Source: Filimonas zeae
GTDB lineage: Bacteria > Bacteroidota > Bacteroidia > Chitinophagales > Chitinophagaceae
Assembly (NCBI RefSeq): GCF_014641615.1
Contig: NZ_BMIB01000004.1
Location: 1,134,785-1,198,784, forward strand
Direction of reading: 5' to 3'
Length of the DNA: 64,000 nucleotides
Positions within the stretch are counted from its first letter, which is position 1; every line of letters starts with the position of its first letter. The notes under the pieces are model-generated. The model made no database searches, was not told the origin of the DNA, and was given only the letters and a program-made list of their open reading frames with translations. Below, piece after piece: positions 1 through 9,146 of this stretch. The translations under genes and the position numbers were made by a program.

Positions 1-479
1 GAAGAAGGAATACTGCTTGCAGGTACATACAATGGGAAGTTGTATCCGTTCTGCTTAATAAAGCTGTACGACTTTTCGTATTTCCCGTCCACATCTACCA
101 TTATAAATACCACATCAGCATTGTTTTTAAACTTGCTGTACAGTGTATTAATAGAAGGCATTTCTGCCCGGCAGGGCGGACACCAGGTAGCCCAGAAATT
201 AATAAACACCACTTTGCCTTTCAGCGAAGAAAGTTCTACTGCCTTACCAGCACCATCTTTAAAAACAACATCGCCCTCGTAGGCACTTTCCGGCGCATCT
301 TCAGCAATGTTATCCACTGCCTGTACCTGAAATAAACCTACCTGCATCAGCCCGCGTATAGCCCAGGCTTTTGCATTGGCATTCAACGCTATAAACAGTG
401 CCAGTGCCGGCAATACCCAGGAAATAATATTGGCAACATTGCTTTTGCCCGTACGGGAAGCTTTGAATAATTGTTTCAT
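1..479 (-). CDS. TlpA-like thioredoxin-fold disulfide reductase (3' end missing)
   Basis: Reading frame open from an ATG at 479 to the window edge, so only the first ~159 residues are present. A membrane anchor lies at about residues 15-32. A thioredoxin fold begins near residue 70 and carries the redox motif WCPPC (C100 and C103) after a strand reading VVFINFWATW. This is the TlpA/ResA layout: a membrane-tethered periplasmic thiol:disulfide oxidoreductase that reduces proteins such as apocytochromes or handles oxidative stress. The N-terminal anchor instead of a cleaved signal peptide fits that role. The C-terminal part of the fold, including the cis-proline region, is outside the window, so the subfamily cannot be settled. 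Confidence 0.85.
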   Translation of the reverse strand, partial: MKQLFKASRTGKSNVANIISWVLPALALFIALNANAKAWAIRGLMQVGLFQVQAVDNIAEDAPESAYEGDVVFKDGAGKAVELSSLKGKVVFINFWATWCPPCRAEMPSINTLYSKFKNNADVVFIMVDVDGKYEKSYSFIKQNGYNFPLYVPASSIPS

Positions 480-602
480 AGTTTTTATTAATGTAACCCC
501 TGAAAAGCCTGTGCAATTTGCCAGACATACAAAAGCTGCAGCAATTGCCCGTAAGGCATCTGTTGCAGGTACTGTTACAATGCGGCTTTAAAACAGTTAC
601 GA

Positions 603-630
603 GAAAAAAAAGGCTGATTAAGAACCAGCC
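603..630 (-). terminator. Intrinsic terminator overlapping the stop codon of the 618-833 gene
   Basis: On the minus strand GGCTG (complement of 626-630) pairs with CAGCC (complement of 612-616) and is followed by an eight-base U run. The TAA stop of the upstream small gene lies in the loop, so the hairpin ends that transcript with no 3' untranslated spacer. Confidence 0.6.
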
Positions 631-833
631 AGCACGTTTCTTCTTGTAGGAATTACTGTTTTCTCGTCATCACTCAGGAACACCCAAAACTCGCCCAGTT
701 GAAAAATATCGCCTGGTTGTTTCTTTCCAGCCTCTTCACTTGGACGCTCCCAGCTACCCAGTAACTCGCCGTTGTATTTAATCTCAACTAATTTTTGCTC
801 GTGGGTTAACGTTTTAAACTGCTCAATAGTCAT
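618..833 (-). CDS. Small conserved-looking protein of unknown function, 71 aa
   Basis: A 71-residue soluble, acidic protein with no signal peptide or membrane segment and no cysteine. It reads MTIEQFKTLTHEQKLVEIKY at the N-terminus and contains a central GELLGSW turn and a predicted beta-rich second half (DIFQLGEFWVFLSDDEKTVI). I do not recognise a family. Support for it being a real gene comes from the intrinsic terminator placed exactly at its stop codon, its own intergenic region upstream, and an ordinary amino-acid composition. It faces the same way as the receptor gene upstream, but that gene has its own terminator, so the two are probably transcribed separately. Confidence 0.65.
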   Translation of the reverse strand: MTIEQFKTLTHEQKLVEIKYNGELLGSWERPSEEAGKKQPGDIFQLGEFWVFLSDDEKTVIPTRRNVLAGS

Positions 834-937
834 ATCTGGAATGAGTTATAAATGAATTCCCCGCAATTTAAAAAGCTTTGGCAGAGTCAGCAAAAGTTTC
901 TGCTTACTGCGGCAGGCACCACCCTGTACTTTTAACA

Positions 938-973
938 AAAAGAAGTTCCGTTGTTGATAACAGAACTTCTTTT
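938..973 (-). terminator. Intrinsic terminator after the TonB-dependent receptor gene
   Basis: Perfect 11-bp inverted repeat: AAAAGAAGTTC at 938-948 and its complement at 963-973, with a 14-nt loop. On the minus strand the stem is followed by a U-rich stretch. It lies 24 nt past the receptor stop codon. Confidence 0.7.
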
Positions 974-996
974 ATAGCACAGAGAAAGAGGGGGAA

Positions 997-3441
997 TTAA
1001 AAAGTATATGCGAGTGATGCCATCCAATGACGGGGTGCGCCGGGAAACAGGCGGTTAAAATCAAAACCACCCACCCAATATGTTTTGTTCAGCGCGTTGT
1101 TAAGGTTCATGCTCACTTTAAACTTGTCAACCGTATAATACAATGCTGCATTAGCAACCACATAGCCGGGCAACTGTAAAATATCACTGTCGGTAACGCG
1201 GGTAGTGGCAAAGTTGGCACCTGCGCCTATGCCCAATCCCTTCAGCATTTTACCGGCAAACAGGTATTTGGCCCAAACACCACCCTGACTTTTTGGGGCG
1301 TTTGGCAGAATATTGCCTATTTCCGTTTTGTCATCGCTTTTGGTAACCCTGGTAACATTATAGGCATAATTGGTAGTAAGGCTGAGGTTAGGCAGTATTT
1401 TGCCGTACATCTCCACCTCTACCCCAGTAGACTGCTGCTGCCCTATCTGCTCCATTAAATCGGGCCTGTCAGCAGCGTTCGCATTCCGCAGTATATTATT
1501 CTGCCGTATGCGGTAGGCCGCAACGTTTACCGCCAGTCTTCCATGAAGCAATCCCATTTTCACACCCGCTTCTACCATGTTACTGATTAACGGATCAAAA
1601 GGTCCGCCGTATATATCCGGGTTAGCAATGGTTACTGCACTCTGAGGCTGGTAGCCTTCTGTATAAGTACCGTACAGGCTAACGGGTTCCAGTGGCGTGT
1701 ACACCACTCCAATACGTGGTATCAGAGCCTTTTGCTTTATGTTACGCTGATTGGCTTTGGTATAATCCAGCACATTTACATAATACTCCTGGCGCAGCCC
1801 CAGTAACATCTGCCATTTACCGGCGCGCAGCTGTTCCTGTACATATATACCGTTTACAAAATACTTTGTGGGCGTTTCTGCCGCAGATACATTTATATAG
1901 CGCGAAATTTCAGAAATGGAATAATCCGGATTGGCCAGATTAAAGTAGGGCACATTCGGCACCGGCATATTGTTTACAATCAGGTATTTCTCCCTTTCGG
2001 CGGGCCGGTAAGTACTGATAGTACCCCTGCCATCTGCGGTAAGAAAACCACCGGCATTATAAGTAGAGTTGCCTACAGGAAATACCTCGTTAATATGATC
2101 GTACCCTACCACCAGCTTGTGCGATACAATGCCTGTATTAAACTCCGCGGTAAACCAGCTGCTGATGTTATCCAGATAATTTTTGCGTAAGCGGCGGATG
2201 GTTTGCATACCCATCAGTGTAGGAATTTCCTTTCCGTCTGCATCTACCCCATAACGGTTAGAGGTACGATGCTCCAGCAAATCTTCATCGTACATAGACT
2301 TCATATAAGAAGCGTTGAACGAGATGTTTCTGGTGATTTTACGTTGTACAGAAATAGTAGAGAACAGATTCAGTTCGTTCTGATAATCATTTCTTCTGCC
2401 TACCGCAAAAGAGATGGGGGTAGAATACAAATCAGTTCCTGCAGTAGCACCAAAAATCGGCTGCCCTCTGTCTAACCGGCCTTTGTTCAGCTGATATACC
2501 AGATCAAAGTTGATTCTGGTTTTATCATCGGGAATAAACGAGATGGATGGAGCAATTACCATAGCCTCGCCTTCCTGCAACACCCGGAATGACTGTGCAT
2601 TCTGATACGCTACGTTTAAACGGTACAGTAAGGTTTTAGATTCATTTACAGGCCCGGTAAAATCTGTAGTAAAACGATACGTATTAAAGCTGCCGGTTAC
2701 AAAACTGATGGCTTTGCGGTTTTCATCCAGCGGCTTTTTGGTAACAGTATTAATGGTACCACCCGGGTCTGTATTGGCAAACAGTGCAGAAGCAGGGCCT
2801 TTAATTACTTCCAGCCTTTCTACATAAGGCAGCAGGTTCTGGCTCCAGCCACGGGTAGAAACACGAAGGCCGTTTACCATTACACTGCTGGCCCGGAAGC
2901 CACGCAGCACAAAATCGCTGTTGTTATAGGAGTACTGGTTAACGCCACTGATGTTTTTAATAGCATCACTGGTTTTAAAAGCCAGCTGATCCTCTATCAC
3001 CTCTTTGGTTACATAACTAACCGATTGCGGAACATCACGCAGCGAGGAAGCGGTTTTGGTAGCCACAAACGTGGTACTGTTTTTATAACCACTTTCGCGG
3101 CGGCCCACTACCTCTACATGCTGTAACTCTTCTATTGCATGCATCATATCAACAGAAACCATACGCGTTTCTCCATCTTCCAGGCGTATGCTCTTACTCG
3201 TTTCTCTAAAGCCTACTACCGAAAAATGAACCGCATACCGGCCCATTGCCAGCCCTGAGAATGTATATTCTCCTTTTTTATCCGTTAATACCTGGCGGTT
3301 ACCCGGAATCAACAATACGTTTACCTGCTCCAGCGCATTGCCTTCGTTGTCTTTTACAGTTCCTTTAATGGTGCTTTGTGCCAGTAGCTGGCCGCATAGC
3401 AGTGTACATAACACTGCTATAAAAATGTTTGCAATTTTCAT
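997..3441 (-). CDS. TonB-dependent siderophore-type receptor
   Basis: An 814-residue outer-membrane receptor. A signal peptide ends at LLAQ (about residue 21). A carboxypeptidase-D-like regulatory domain (about 23-105, STIKGTVKDNEGNALEQVNV) follows, as is common in Bacteroidota. A plug domain spans about 125-235, with the family signatures SLRDVPQSVSYVTKEVI, FVLRGF and RLEVIKGPASALFANTDPGG. The rest is a 22-strand beta-barrel ending in the usual aromatic residue (SLAYTF). The plug wording and the lack of a SusD partner place it with siderophore receptors of the FhuA/FpvA type (TIGR01783) rather than SusC-type glycan receptors. It would import a ferric chelate using TonB-ExbBD energy. No siderophore synthesis gene or iron box is visible nearby, and the neighbouring kinases are separated from it by 169 nt. 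Confidence 0.9.
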   Translation of the reverse strand: MKIANIFIAVLCTLLCGQLLAQSTIKGTVKDNEGNALEQVNVLLIPGNRQVLTDKKGEYTFSGLAMGRYAVHFSVVGFRETSKSIRLEDGETRMVSVDMMHAIEELQHVEVVGRRESGYKNSTTFVATKTASSLRDVPQSVSYVTKEVIEDQLAFKTSDAIKNISGVNQYSYNNSDFVLRGFRASSVMVNGLRVSTRGWSQNLLPYVERLEVIKGPASALFANTDPGGTINTVTKKPLDENRKAISFVTGSFNTYRFTTDFTGPVNESKTLLYRLNVAYQNAQSFRVLQEGEAMVIAPSISFIPDDKTRINFDLVYQLNKGRLDRGQPIFGATAGTDLYSTPISFAVGRRNDYQNELNLFSTISVQRKITRNISFNASYMKSMYDEDLLEHRTSNRYGVDADGKEIPTLMGMQTIRRLRKNYLDNISSWFTAEFNTGIVSHKLVVGYDHINEVFPVGNSTYNAGGFLTADGRGTISTYRPAEREKYLIVNNMPVPNVPYFNLANPDYSISEISRYINVSAAETPTKYFVNGIYVQEQLRAGKWQMLLGLRQEYYVNVLDYTKANQRNIKQKALIPRIGVVYTPLEPVSLYGTYTEGYQPQSAVTIANPDIYGGPFDPLISNMVEAGVKMGLLHGRLAVNVAAYRIRQNNILRNANAADRPDLMEQIGQQQSTGVEVEMYGKILPNLSLTTNYAYNVTRVTKSDDKTEIGNILPNAPKSQGGVWAKYLFAGKMLKGLGIGAGANFATTRVTDSDILQLPGYVVANAALYYTVDKFKVSMNLNNALNKTYWVGGFDFNRLFPGAPRHWMASLAYTF

Positions 3442-3610
3442 CTATAAGTTGGTTTACAGTGTTGTCAGAGGCAGGGGGTATAGCATGGCTATTCACACGG
3501 AGCAATTATCCGGCGAAACTACCGGCAGGCAGACAAATACCTTTATGAAATCGGGAAATACACTTTACTGAAACGGAAAACTTACCATATATCAGGCAGC
3601 ATAAGCCATA

Positions 3611-5170
3611 TTACAGCTCAATCAGAAAAACGGCACCACCATCATTATGTACGGTTATAGTGCCACCATGGGCTTCTACAAACTGCTTTACTATGGCCAG
3701 CCCCAGCCCGGTGCCATAGCTTTTATGTTTGGTTACAAAGGGCTCAAACAAGGTTCTCATAATGCCAGGGGCAATACCCGGCCCGTTATCGCGTACTTCT
3801 ATCTGTACGTTATCGTTCAACGCTGCTTTAGCAGCACGCAGGGTTACACGGGGGTTACTCACCTTATAATCAACCAATACATCAATGGCGTTATTAATCA
3901 GATTCGCTAAAATGCGTTTCATTTTACTCTCATCACAATTCACCATAAGCTGCTCCTGCACCTGCACTTCTATCTGTAACTGAGCAACTGCTCTCCTGTC
4001 TTGTATCTGCTGCACTATTTCCTTTACCAGCGGCAGCAATGCCAGCAGCTGCTTCTTTGCCTTTATATCTTTCAGAAAATCCAGATAATCTTCAAAAATA
4101 GCCATGGCCTCATTGCCCGACTTTTTCAGCGGCGCCATCCATTCATTTTGTATGCCCTCCATTTCCATCATTTCCACAATCATCTTAACGGCCCCTACCG
4201 GCCCACGCAAATCGTGCATTACCATGCCAATAGCTTTGCCTACAGCAGACAGCTTTTCCTGCTGCATTACCCTTTCGTACAACTCCGCATTCTGTATGGC
4301 CCGTGCCGCATTCTGCATAAACAGCTTCAGCAGGTATATCTTTTCCGTTTTTAATTGCTGCTGGGTAATAATGAAGATAGTGTAGTGGTCCAGCCGGGTC
4401 ATAATCACCTCTTTCACCTGCCGCACCTCTTCCTGTTTAATATCTGCCGCCTGTATGGTTTTAATCAGCTCTTCTACATTAATCCTGCTTTCCACCGGCC
4501 CTATGGCAAATAGTTTTTCATAGGTAAGATCTTCATACAACCTGCCCAGCAACGCAGTTTCAGAGCCTACGTAGGCAGAAAGCTGTTCCAGAATATTCTT
4601 CAATAAAGGCGTAAGATCGTGTGCATGTAAACTGAATGAGGAAATGGCGGCAATCAACTTTTCCATATTGCGCAACCTGCTGTAATCGTTCACCGCTTTG
4701 GTGGCCAGCTGTATTATTTCTTCCGAGGCATAGGGTTTGCAATGGTACCCTACATTTTGCCCGGCCTGGGCTACAATATCTTCAATGGTTTTATCGCTGT
4801 AAGCGGTTACGAAAATAATCTCGGCTTTGGTATCCACCTTTCTTATTTCAATAGCTGTTTGCAGGCCATCCCACCCTGGCATGCGCATATCTAGAAAAAT
4901 TACGGCATAGGGCTTACCGGCATCCAGTGTCGCTTTCACTTTTGCCACCCCTTCCATACCGTTAGAGGCCTTATCTACTGTAAACCGTGGCAAATCGGTA
5001 TTGCGGTTTTCCAGAATAGGCTTTGTACCACTGAACAAAATATCGGCGGCCTCATTCACCAGCTGATGGGCTGCTGTTGTTTTATGCGGCACCAGTATTT
5101 CTTCTATGTTATCACGCACCAGCTCTTCATCATCTATTACCAGCACGGAAGCGTTTATAGCATCACTCAT
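3611..5170 (-). CDS. Response regulator/histidine kinase with N-terminal receiver domain
   Basis: 519 residues, soluble. A receiver domain comes first: acidic pair D13/D14, phospho-acceptor D94 in IFLDMRMPGWDG, T122 and K145. It carries an extra ~30-residue insertion (about 30-62) between the first helix and second strand. A GAF-like middle (about 170-300) leads into a HisKA domain with H319 in MVMHDLRGP, and a HATPase domain with N-box NLINNAID, G1 box DNGPGI and G2 box GTGLGLAIVKQF. So it accepts a phosphoryl group from another kinase and also signals itself. It starts 2 nt after the stop of the PAS kinase gene, so the two are translationally coupled; the first kinase is its most likely phosphodonor. 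The output target is not in the window. Confidence 0.88.
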   Translation of the reverse strand: MSDAINASVLVIDDEELVRDNIEEILVPHKTTAAHQLVNEAADILFSGTKPILENRNTDLPRFTVDKASNGMEGVAKVKATLDAGKPYAVIFLDMRMPGWDGLQTAIEIRKVDTKAEIIFVTAYSDKTIEDIVAQAGQNVGYHCKPYASEEIIQLATKAVNDYSRLRNMEKLIAAISSFSLHAHDLTPLLKNILEQLSAYVGSETALLGRLYEDLTYEKLFAIGPVESRINVEELIKTIQAADIKQEEVRQVKEVIMTRLDHYTIFIITQQQLKTEKIYLLKLFMQNAARAIQNAELYERVMQQEKLSAVGKAIGMVMHDLRGPVGAVKMIVEMMEMEGIQNEWMAPLKKSGNEAMAIFEDYLDFLKDIKAKKQLLALLPLVKEIVQQIQDRRAVAQLQIEVQVQEQLMVNCDESKMKRILANLINNAIDVLVDYKVSNPRVTLRAAKAALNDNVQIEVRDNGPGIAPGIMRTLFEPFVTKHKSYGTGLGLAIVKQFVEAHGGTITVHNDGGAVFLIEL

Positions 5171-5172
5171 GT

Positions 5173-6390
5173 TCAGTGGTTTATAAATTGTATAGTTGTT
5201 ACAGCGCCCCGGCCCGGCCCTTCGCTGCTGATGCGGATATTGCCGGAATGGCTTTCAATAATAGCCCGGCAGTTATACAGGCCCAGGCCTGTGCCAGACG
5301 ATTTGGTGGTAAAACCCCGTTCAAAAAAACGGGCTGCCTGTTCCGGTTCAAATCCCACTCCATTGTCTTCCACTTCAAGAACCAGCCACCCCTGTAAAAC
5401 ATAACCGCGTATCTGAATTCTTTTATCAGATATATCGTTAGTAAACGCCTCATGGCTGTTTTTCAGCATATTCAACATCACCTGCATTAGCCGGGTACGG
5501 TCGCCGTTAATTACCGGCAATGTGCCAGGTACATCCACATATACCTGCACCCCATGTTTATCCAGCGCATCATGCAGCATGGCCAGGCTATCATTCACCA
5601 GCTGAAACAGGGCAACCGGCCTTCGCTCCCGCAATTCCTGGCCCACTACATACTGGCGCTGAATATTCAGCACCTCCTGTATATGGTTAATAATATTATA
5701 CTGCTCCTTTACCGCCCTGGATACCATTTCGTGCTCCTCCTTTCTTGCCAGTATTACGCCCTGCAGTAATGTGTTTACAGCTCTGGCCTTTTCTTCCCCC
5801 AATGCGCCTTCCATTGCTGTTTGTTGCGCCTCAAAAAATTGTACCAGCTGCTGCAGGGTAGCCGTATTGTCTTTATCCAGCCAGCTGCGTATACGGTTAA
5901 GGTAAGCGCCAAACCCCACGACCGCATTGCCTATATCGTGCAACACGCCCGAAGCTATCTCCAGCTTGCCCTGCTCTACAGCCTTATCCGTCAGCATCTG
6001 CTGCATCACCTTTTCCCGCTCCTGCTTCTCCGTTACATCTTCAAAGCTTATTACGGTACAGTCTTTATAAATACGGGTAACGATATAGTTGAAATAACGA
6101 ACGCCATAACCAGGCATGGTAAAGCAATACACTTCCGATACCAGCACCGGGCCACTCTCCTCTTTGTACAGCTGTAGCCGTTCCAGCACAGTGGGAGCCA
6201 TTTTTTCCAGCAGGGGAAAAAAGTTATCATCGTACAACTGAAAATACTGCCGTATGGGCCTCAGTATTTCGCCTCCCGCAATGTTTACATGGATAATAGT
6301 ACCCTGGTCGTCCAGTTCCACAATACCCAGAGGCGCATATTCAATAATGGCTGTCAGCTTCTTTTCAATGGGGCTAAGATCGTTCTGCAT
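5173..6390 (-). CDS. PAS-domain sensor histidine kinase with HDIGN-type H-box
   Basis: 405 residues, no membrane segment. A PAS domain (about 8-125, starting KKLTAIIEYAPLGIVELDDQG) is followed by a phospho-acceptor region with H151 in the less common H-box LHDIGN. A HATPase domain has N-box NMLKNSHEAF, G1 box VEDNGVGF and G2 box SSGTGLGLYNCRAII. It is a cytoplasmic kinase sensing an internal signal through its PAS pocket. It is first in a two-gene operon with the receiver-kinase at 3611-5170 (2-nt gap), suggesting phosphotransfer from H151 to the receiver of that partner. The divergent side faces an AraC gene on the same strand, 51 nt upstream. Confidence 0.88.
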   Translation of the reverse strand: MQNDLSPIEKKLTAIIEYAPLGIVELDDQGTIIHVNIAGGEILRPIRQYFQLYDDNFFPLLEKMAPTVLERLQLYKEESGPVLVSEVYCFTMPGYGVRYFNYIVTRIYKDCTVISFEDVTEKQEREKVMQQMLTDKAVEQGKLEIASGVLHDIGNAVVGFGAYLNRIRSWLDKDNTATLQQLVQFFEAQQTAMEGALGEEKARAVNTLLQGVILARKEEHEMVSRAVKEQYNIINHIQEVLNIQRQYVVGQELRERRPVALFQLVNDSLAMLHDALDKHGVQVYVDVPGTLPVINGDRTRLMQVMLNMLKNSHEAFTNDISDKRIQIRGYVLQGWLVLEVEDNGVGFEPEQAARFFERGFTTKSSGTGLGLYNCRAIIESHSGNIRISSEGPGRGAVTTIQFINH

Positions 6391-6441
6391 ATTACAGCAT
6401 TAACCGCGCGGGCGGGAAATAGTTGGCAGAACCGCTAAAAA

Positions 6442-7368
6442 TCAAAGCGCTGGTAAATGGCGCTGCCAGGCTTTAGGGGTAGTTCCCTCCGTTTTGCGGA
6501 ATACGCGTATAAAATAATTTACATCGCTAAAGCCACACAGGCTACTCACCGCCTGTATACTGTACTTAGGCTGGCCCAGCAGTTGTTTGGCCAGCTTTAC
6601 TCTTTCGCGGTTAATATAGTCCAGCGGCGTAATGCCCAGTTGCTGTTTAAACCATTTGAAAAAGATGTTGCGGCTCAGGTAGGCTTTACGGCTTAAGGCA
6701 TCCACCGCTATCTTCTCCGTCAGGTGTTCATGAATATAATGCAGCACATAGTGCATGCGGGTGCCGTTACTGCCAGCCGTAACTTCACCGGCTACCTGCT
6801 GCAGATGCTGGCTTTGTATTAATCTGATTAACAGCTCTTTCAAATGAAGGTCGGCATAAATGTTTTTGGAGGTATCGCCACTGCTGCATACCCGTATCAA
6901 CTTATTAATCAGCTCCGTAACCTCACTGTCGTTTTCAAAATGATACTGGTTAAAGTGCAGGTGCCAGTTATGCTTTTCTTCACCGGCATTGTAATACTGA
7001 TTCAGATAATTCACGGTATCGTTAATATAACCCGCGTCTACCGCAAGGGCTATGCACTGCGTGGGGCTGCTCATGGTAGCTTCCGGAAAATCGATAATCA
7101 TGGTTTCCCGGGAGGGTACAATTACGGTTTCGCCCGGCAGATAATCAAAAGCAGGCTGATCAAACAGATGCATCACTTTTTTACCGCGTACCATACTGGT
7201 AATCACCAGATCGTTAAACGTAAGGGGAACATGGTAGGCGTTCTGGTAGCTTTCAAATACATTGAGCTCGCATTTTTCCAGATTAAAAACCCGGCGGTTT
7301 TCTACCAGTTGCTGTAAACCGGAAGCGGGTGTTAATGCCATCTTTTGCAAACAGTTCTTTACCTGCAT
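6442..7368 (-). CDS. AraC-family regulator, probable activator of the divergent aldehyde dehydrogenase
   Basis: 308 residues. The N-terminal ~190 residues form an AraC-type sensor domain (cupin-like; VIVPSRETMIIDFPEAT), and residues ~205-305 carry the two helix-turn-helix AraC DNA-binding domain with the family signature SIQAVSSLCGFSDVNYFIRVFRK. It is divergent from the aldehyde dehydrogenase gene across 156 nt. AraC regulators in this position beside an AldB/ExaC-type dehydrogenase commonly control it. A near-consensus -7 box (TACCTTTT on the minus strand, around 7428) lies in the shared intergenic region. The effector is not known; an aldehyde or alcohol would be the natural guess. Confidence 0.85.
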   Translation of the reverse strand: MQVKNCLQKMALTPASGLQQLVENRRVFNLEKCELNVFESYQNAYHVPLTFNDLVITSMVRGKKVMHLFDQPAFDYLPGETVIVPSRETMIIDFPEATMSSPTQCIALAVDAGYINDTVNYLNQYYNAGEEKHNWHLHFNQYHFENDSEVTELINKLIRVCSSGDTSKNIYADLHLKELLIRLIQSQHLQQVAGEVTAGSNGTRMHYVLHYIHEHLTEKIAVDALSRKAYLSRNIFFKWFKQQLGITPLDYINRERVKLAKQLLGQPKYSIQAVSSLCGFSDVNYFIRVFRKTEGTTPKAWQRHLPAL

Positions 7369-7524
7369 GGCCGCAATCGTTTAGTAATACAAGTTACCCT
7401 TATTTACGCCCGGCAGCAAAACAAAAGGTACAATCGTGCTATAAAAAAGTACTAAAGTCAAGCGCCTTACCCCGGCTTTACGCAACCTTAGCGGTATTGT
7501 TTAACGATTAAAAATGCTTCCTGT

Positions 7525-9057
7525 ATGAGTAACGCAACAGCCGCCGCACCCAAAAGCGATGTGGCACAACGCCCCCGTTTTAAAGAACAATACGATCATT
7601 ATATTGGTGGACAATGGGTTGCCCCTGCCGATGGCGATTATTTCGACAATATTTCCCCCATAGATGGCAAGGTTTTTACCCGCGCCGCACGTGGCACCGC
7701 ACGTGATATAGATAAGGCCATTGACGCCGCCCACGAAGCTTTTACCACCTGGAGTAAAACCGGTGCCGCCTACCGCAGCAACCTGCTGCTGAAAATTGCA
7801 CAGGTAATAGAAGACAATCTGGAATACCTGGCCGTGGTAGAAACCATTGATAATGGCAAAGCCCTGCGCGAAACGCGTGCAGCGGATCTGCCGCTGGCTG
7901 TAGATCATTTCCGGTATTTTGCCGGGGTGCTGCGCAGCGAAGAAGGCACCATCAGCGAGCATGACGAAACTACCGTAAGTATTAACCTGCACGAGCCTAT
8001 TGGCGTAGTAGGCCAGATTATTCCCTGGAACTTTCCACTGCTGATGGCCGCCTGGAAAATAGCGCCCGCACTGGCAGCCGGATGCTGTGTGGTAGTAAAA
8101 CCGGCAGAGCAGACGCCTACCAGTATTATGTGCCTGATGGAACTGATTGATGGCATTTTACCCAAAGGGGTGCTGAACATAGTTACCGGCTTTGGTGTGG
8201 AAGCAGGAAAGCCACTGGCCAGCTCGCCCCGTATTCAGAAAGTAGCTTTTACCGGTGAAACCACTACCGGCAGACTGATTATGCAGTATGCCTCTGAAAA
8301 CCTGATTCCGCTTACCATGGAACTGGGCGGCAAAAGCCCTAATATATTCTTTGAAAGTGTTGGCGATGCAAACGATGCCTTTTTTGATAAAGCCGTGGAA
8401 GGAGCAGTTATGTTTGCCTTAAACCAGGGCGAAGTATGTACCTGCCCCAGCCGTATACTGGTACACGAAAAAATATACGACAAGTTTATGAGCCGTGTAA
8501 TACAGCGCACCAAAGCCATTAAACTGGGTAACCCGCTGGATGGCACGGTAATGATGGGCGCACAGTCCAGTGAAGATCAGTACAACAAAATTCTCAGCTA
8601 TCTGGATATTGGCAAACAGGAAGGCGCGCAGGTGCTGTGCGGCGGCGAAGCTTTTCATCAGAACAGCGGGCTGGAGCATGGTTATTACATACAGCCTACC
8701 ATTTTTAAAGGCAACAACAAAATGCGCATTTTTCAGGAAGAGATTTTTGGGCCGGTGGTATGCGTAACCACTTTCTCTTCTACCGGGGAAGCACTACAGA
8801 TAGCCAACGATACTTTATATGGTTTGGGAGCAGGGGTATGGACCCGTGATGCACATGAGTTATATCAGGTGCCCCGCGCCATTCAGGCCGGTCGTGTATG
8901 GGTAAACTGTTATCATGCTTACCCTGCACATGCACCCTTTGGTGGTTACAAAAAATCGGGCTTCGGCAGAGAAACACACAAAATGATGCTGAACCATTAC
9001 CGTCAAACCAAAAACATGCTCATCTCTTACAGTAAAGATAAGCTGGGGTTCTTTTAA
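7525..9057 (+). CDS. NAD-dependent aldehyde dehydrogenase, AldB/ExaC-like
   Basis: 510 residues, typical length for the AldB/ExaC acetaldehyde dehydrogenase group. Visible active-site residues: N169 in IIPWNFP, K192 in VVKPAEQTP, the cofactor turn AFTGETTTG (about 241-249), E266 in MELGGKSPN, and the catalytic cysteine C305 in QGEVCTC, with a neighbouring C307. It oxidises an aliphatic aldehyde such as acetaldehyde to the acid with NAD(P)+. It is divergent from an AraC regulator and followed by a DUF779 gene, the usual arrangement for this dehydrogenase group. A strong hairpin terminator between the two means the DUF779 gene is expressed at a lower level or from its own promoter. Confidence 0.93.
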   Translation: MSNATAAAPKSDVAQRPRFKEQYDHYIGGQWVAPADGDYFDNISPIDGKVFTRAARGTARDIDKAIDAAHEAFTTWSKTGAAYRSNLLLKIAQVIEDNLEYLAVVETIDNGKALRETRAADLPLAVDHFRYFAGVLRSEEGTISEHDETTVSINLHEPIGVVGQIIPWNFPLLMAAWKIAPALAAGCCVVVKPAEQTPTSIMCLMELIDGILPKGVLNIVTGFGVEAGKPLASSPRIQKVAFTGETTTGRLIMQYASENLIPLTMELGGKSPNIFFESVGDANDAFFDKAVEGAVMFALNQGEVCTCPSRILVHEKIYDKFMSRVIQRTKAIKLGNPLDGTVMMGAQSSEDQYNKILSYLDIGKQEGAQVLCGGEAFHQNSGLEHGYYIQPTIFKGNNKMRIFQEEIFGPVVCVTTFSSTGEALQIANDTLYGLGAGVWTRDAHELYQVPRAIQAGRVWVNCYHAYPAHAPFGGYKKSGFGRETHKMMLNHYRQTKNMLISYSKDKLGFF

Positions 9058-9088
9058 CTACACACAAGAGGAGTATGCAATAGTGAGC

Positions 9089-9124
9089 GCACCGCGGGGC
9101 AGAAGGGGCCCCCGGTGCTTTTTT
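9089..9124 (+). terminator. Intrinsic terminator between aldehyde dehydrogenase and DUF779 genes
   Basis: GC-rich stem GCACCGCGGGGC (9089-9100) against GCCCCCGGTGC (9108-9118), with a single bulge, followed by TTTTTT. It lies 32 nt after the dehydrogenase stop and 23 nt before the DUF779 start. Confidence 0.75.
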
Positions 9125-9146
9125 ATGTACGATACAATACTATATT

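Noticed and set aside
40..282. 80-residue plus-strand frame at the window start
   Set aside because: It lies antisense to the TlpA-like gene, whose redox motif and membrane anchor are clear.
5341..5360. tRNA T-arm-like GGTTCAAATCC
   Set aside because: It sits inside a histidine kinase gene and no cloverleaf can be built around it.
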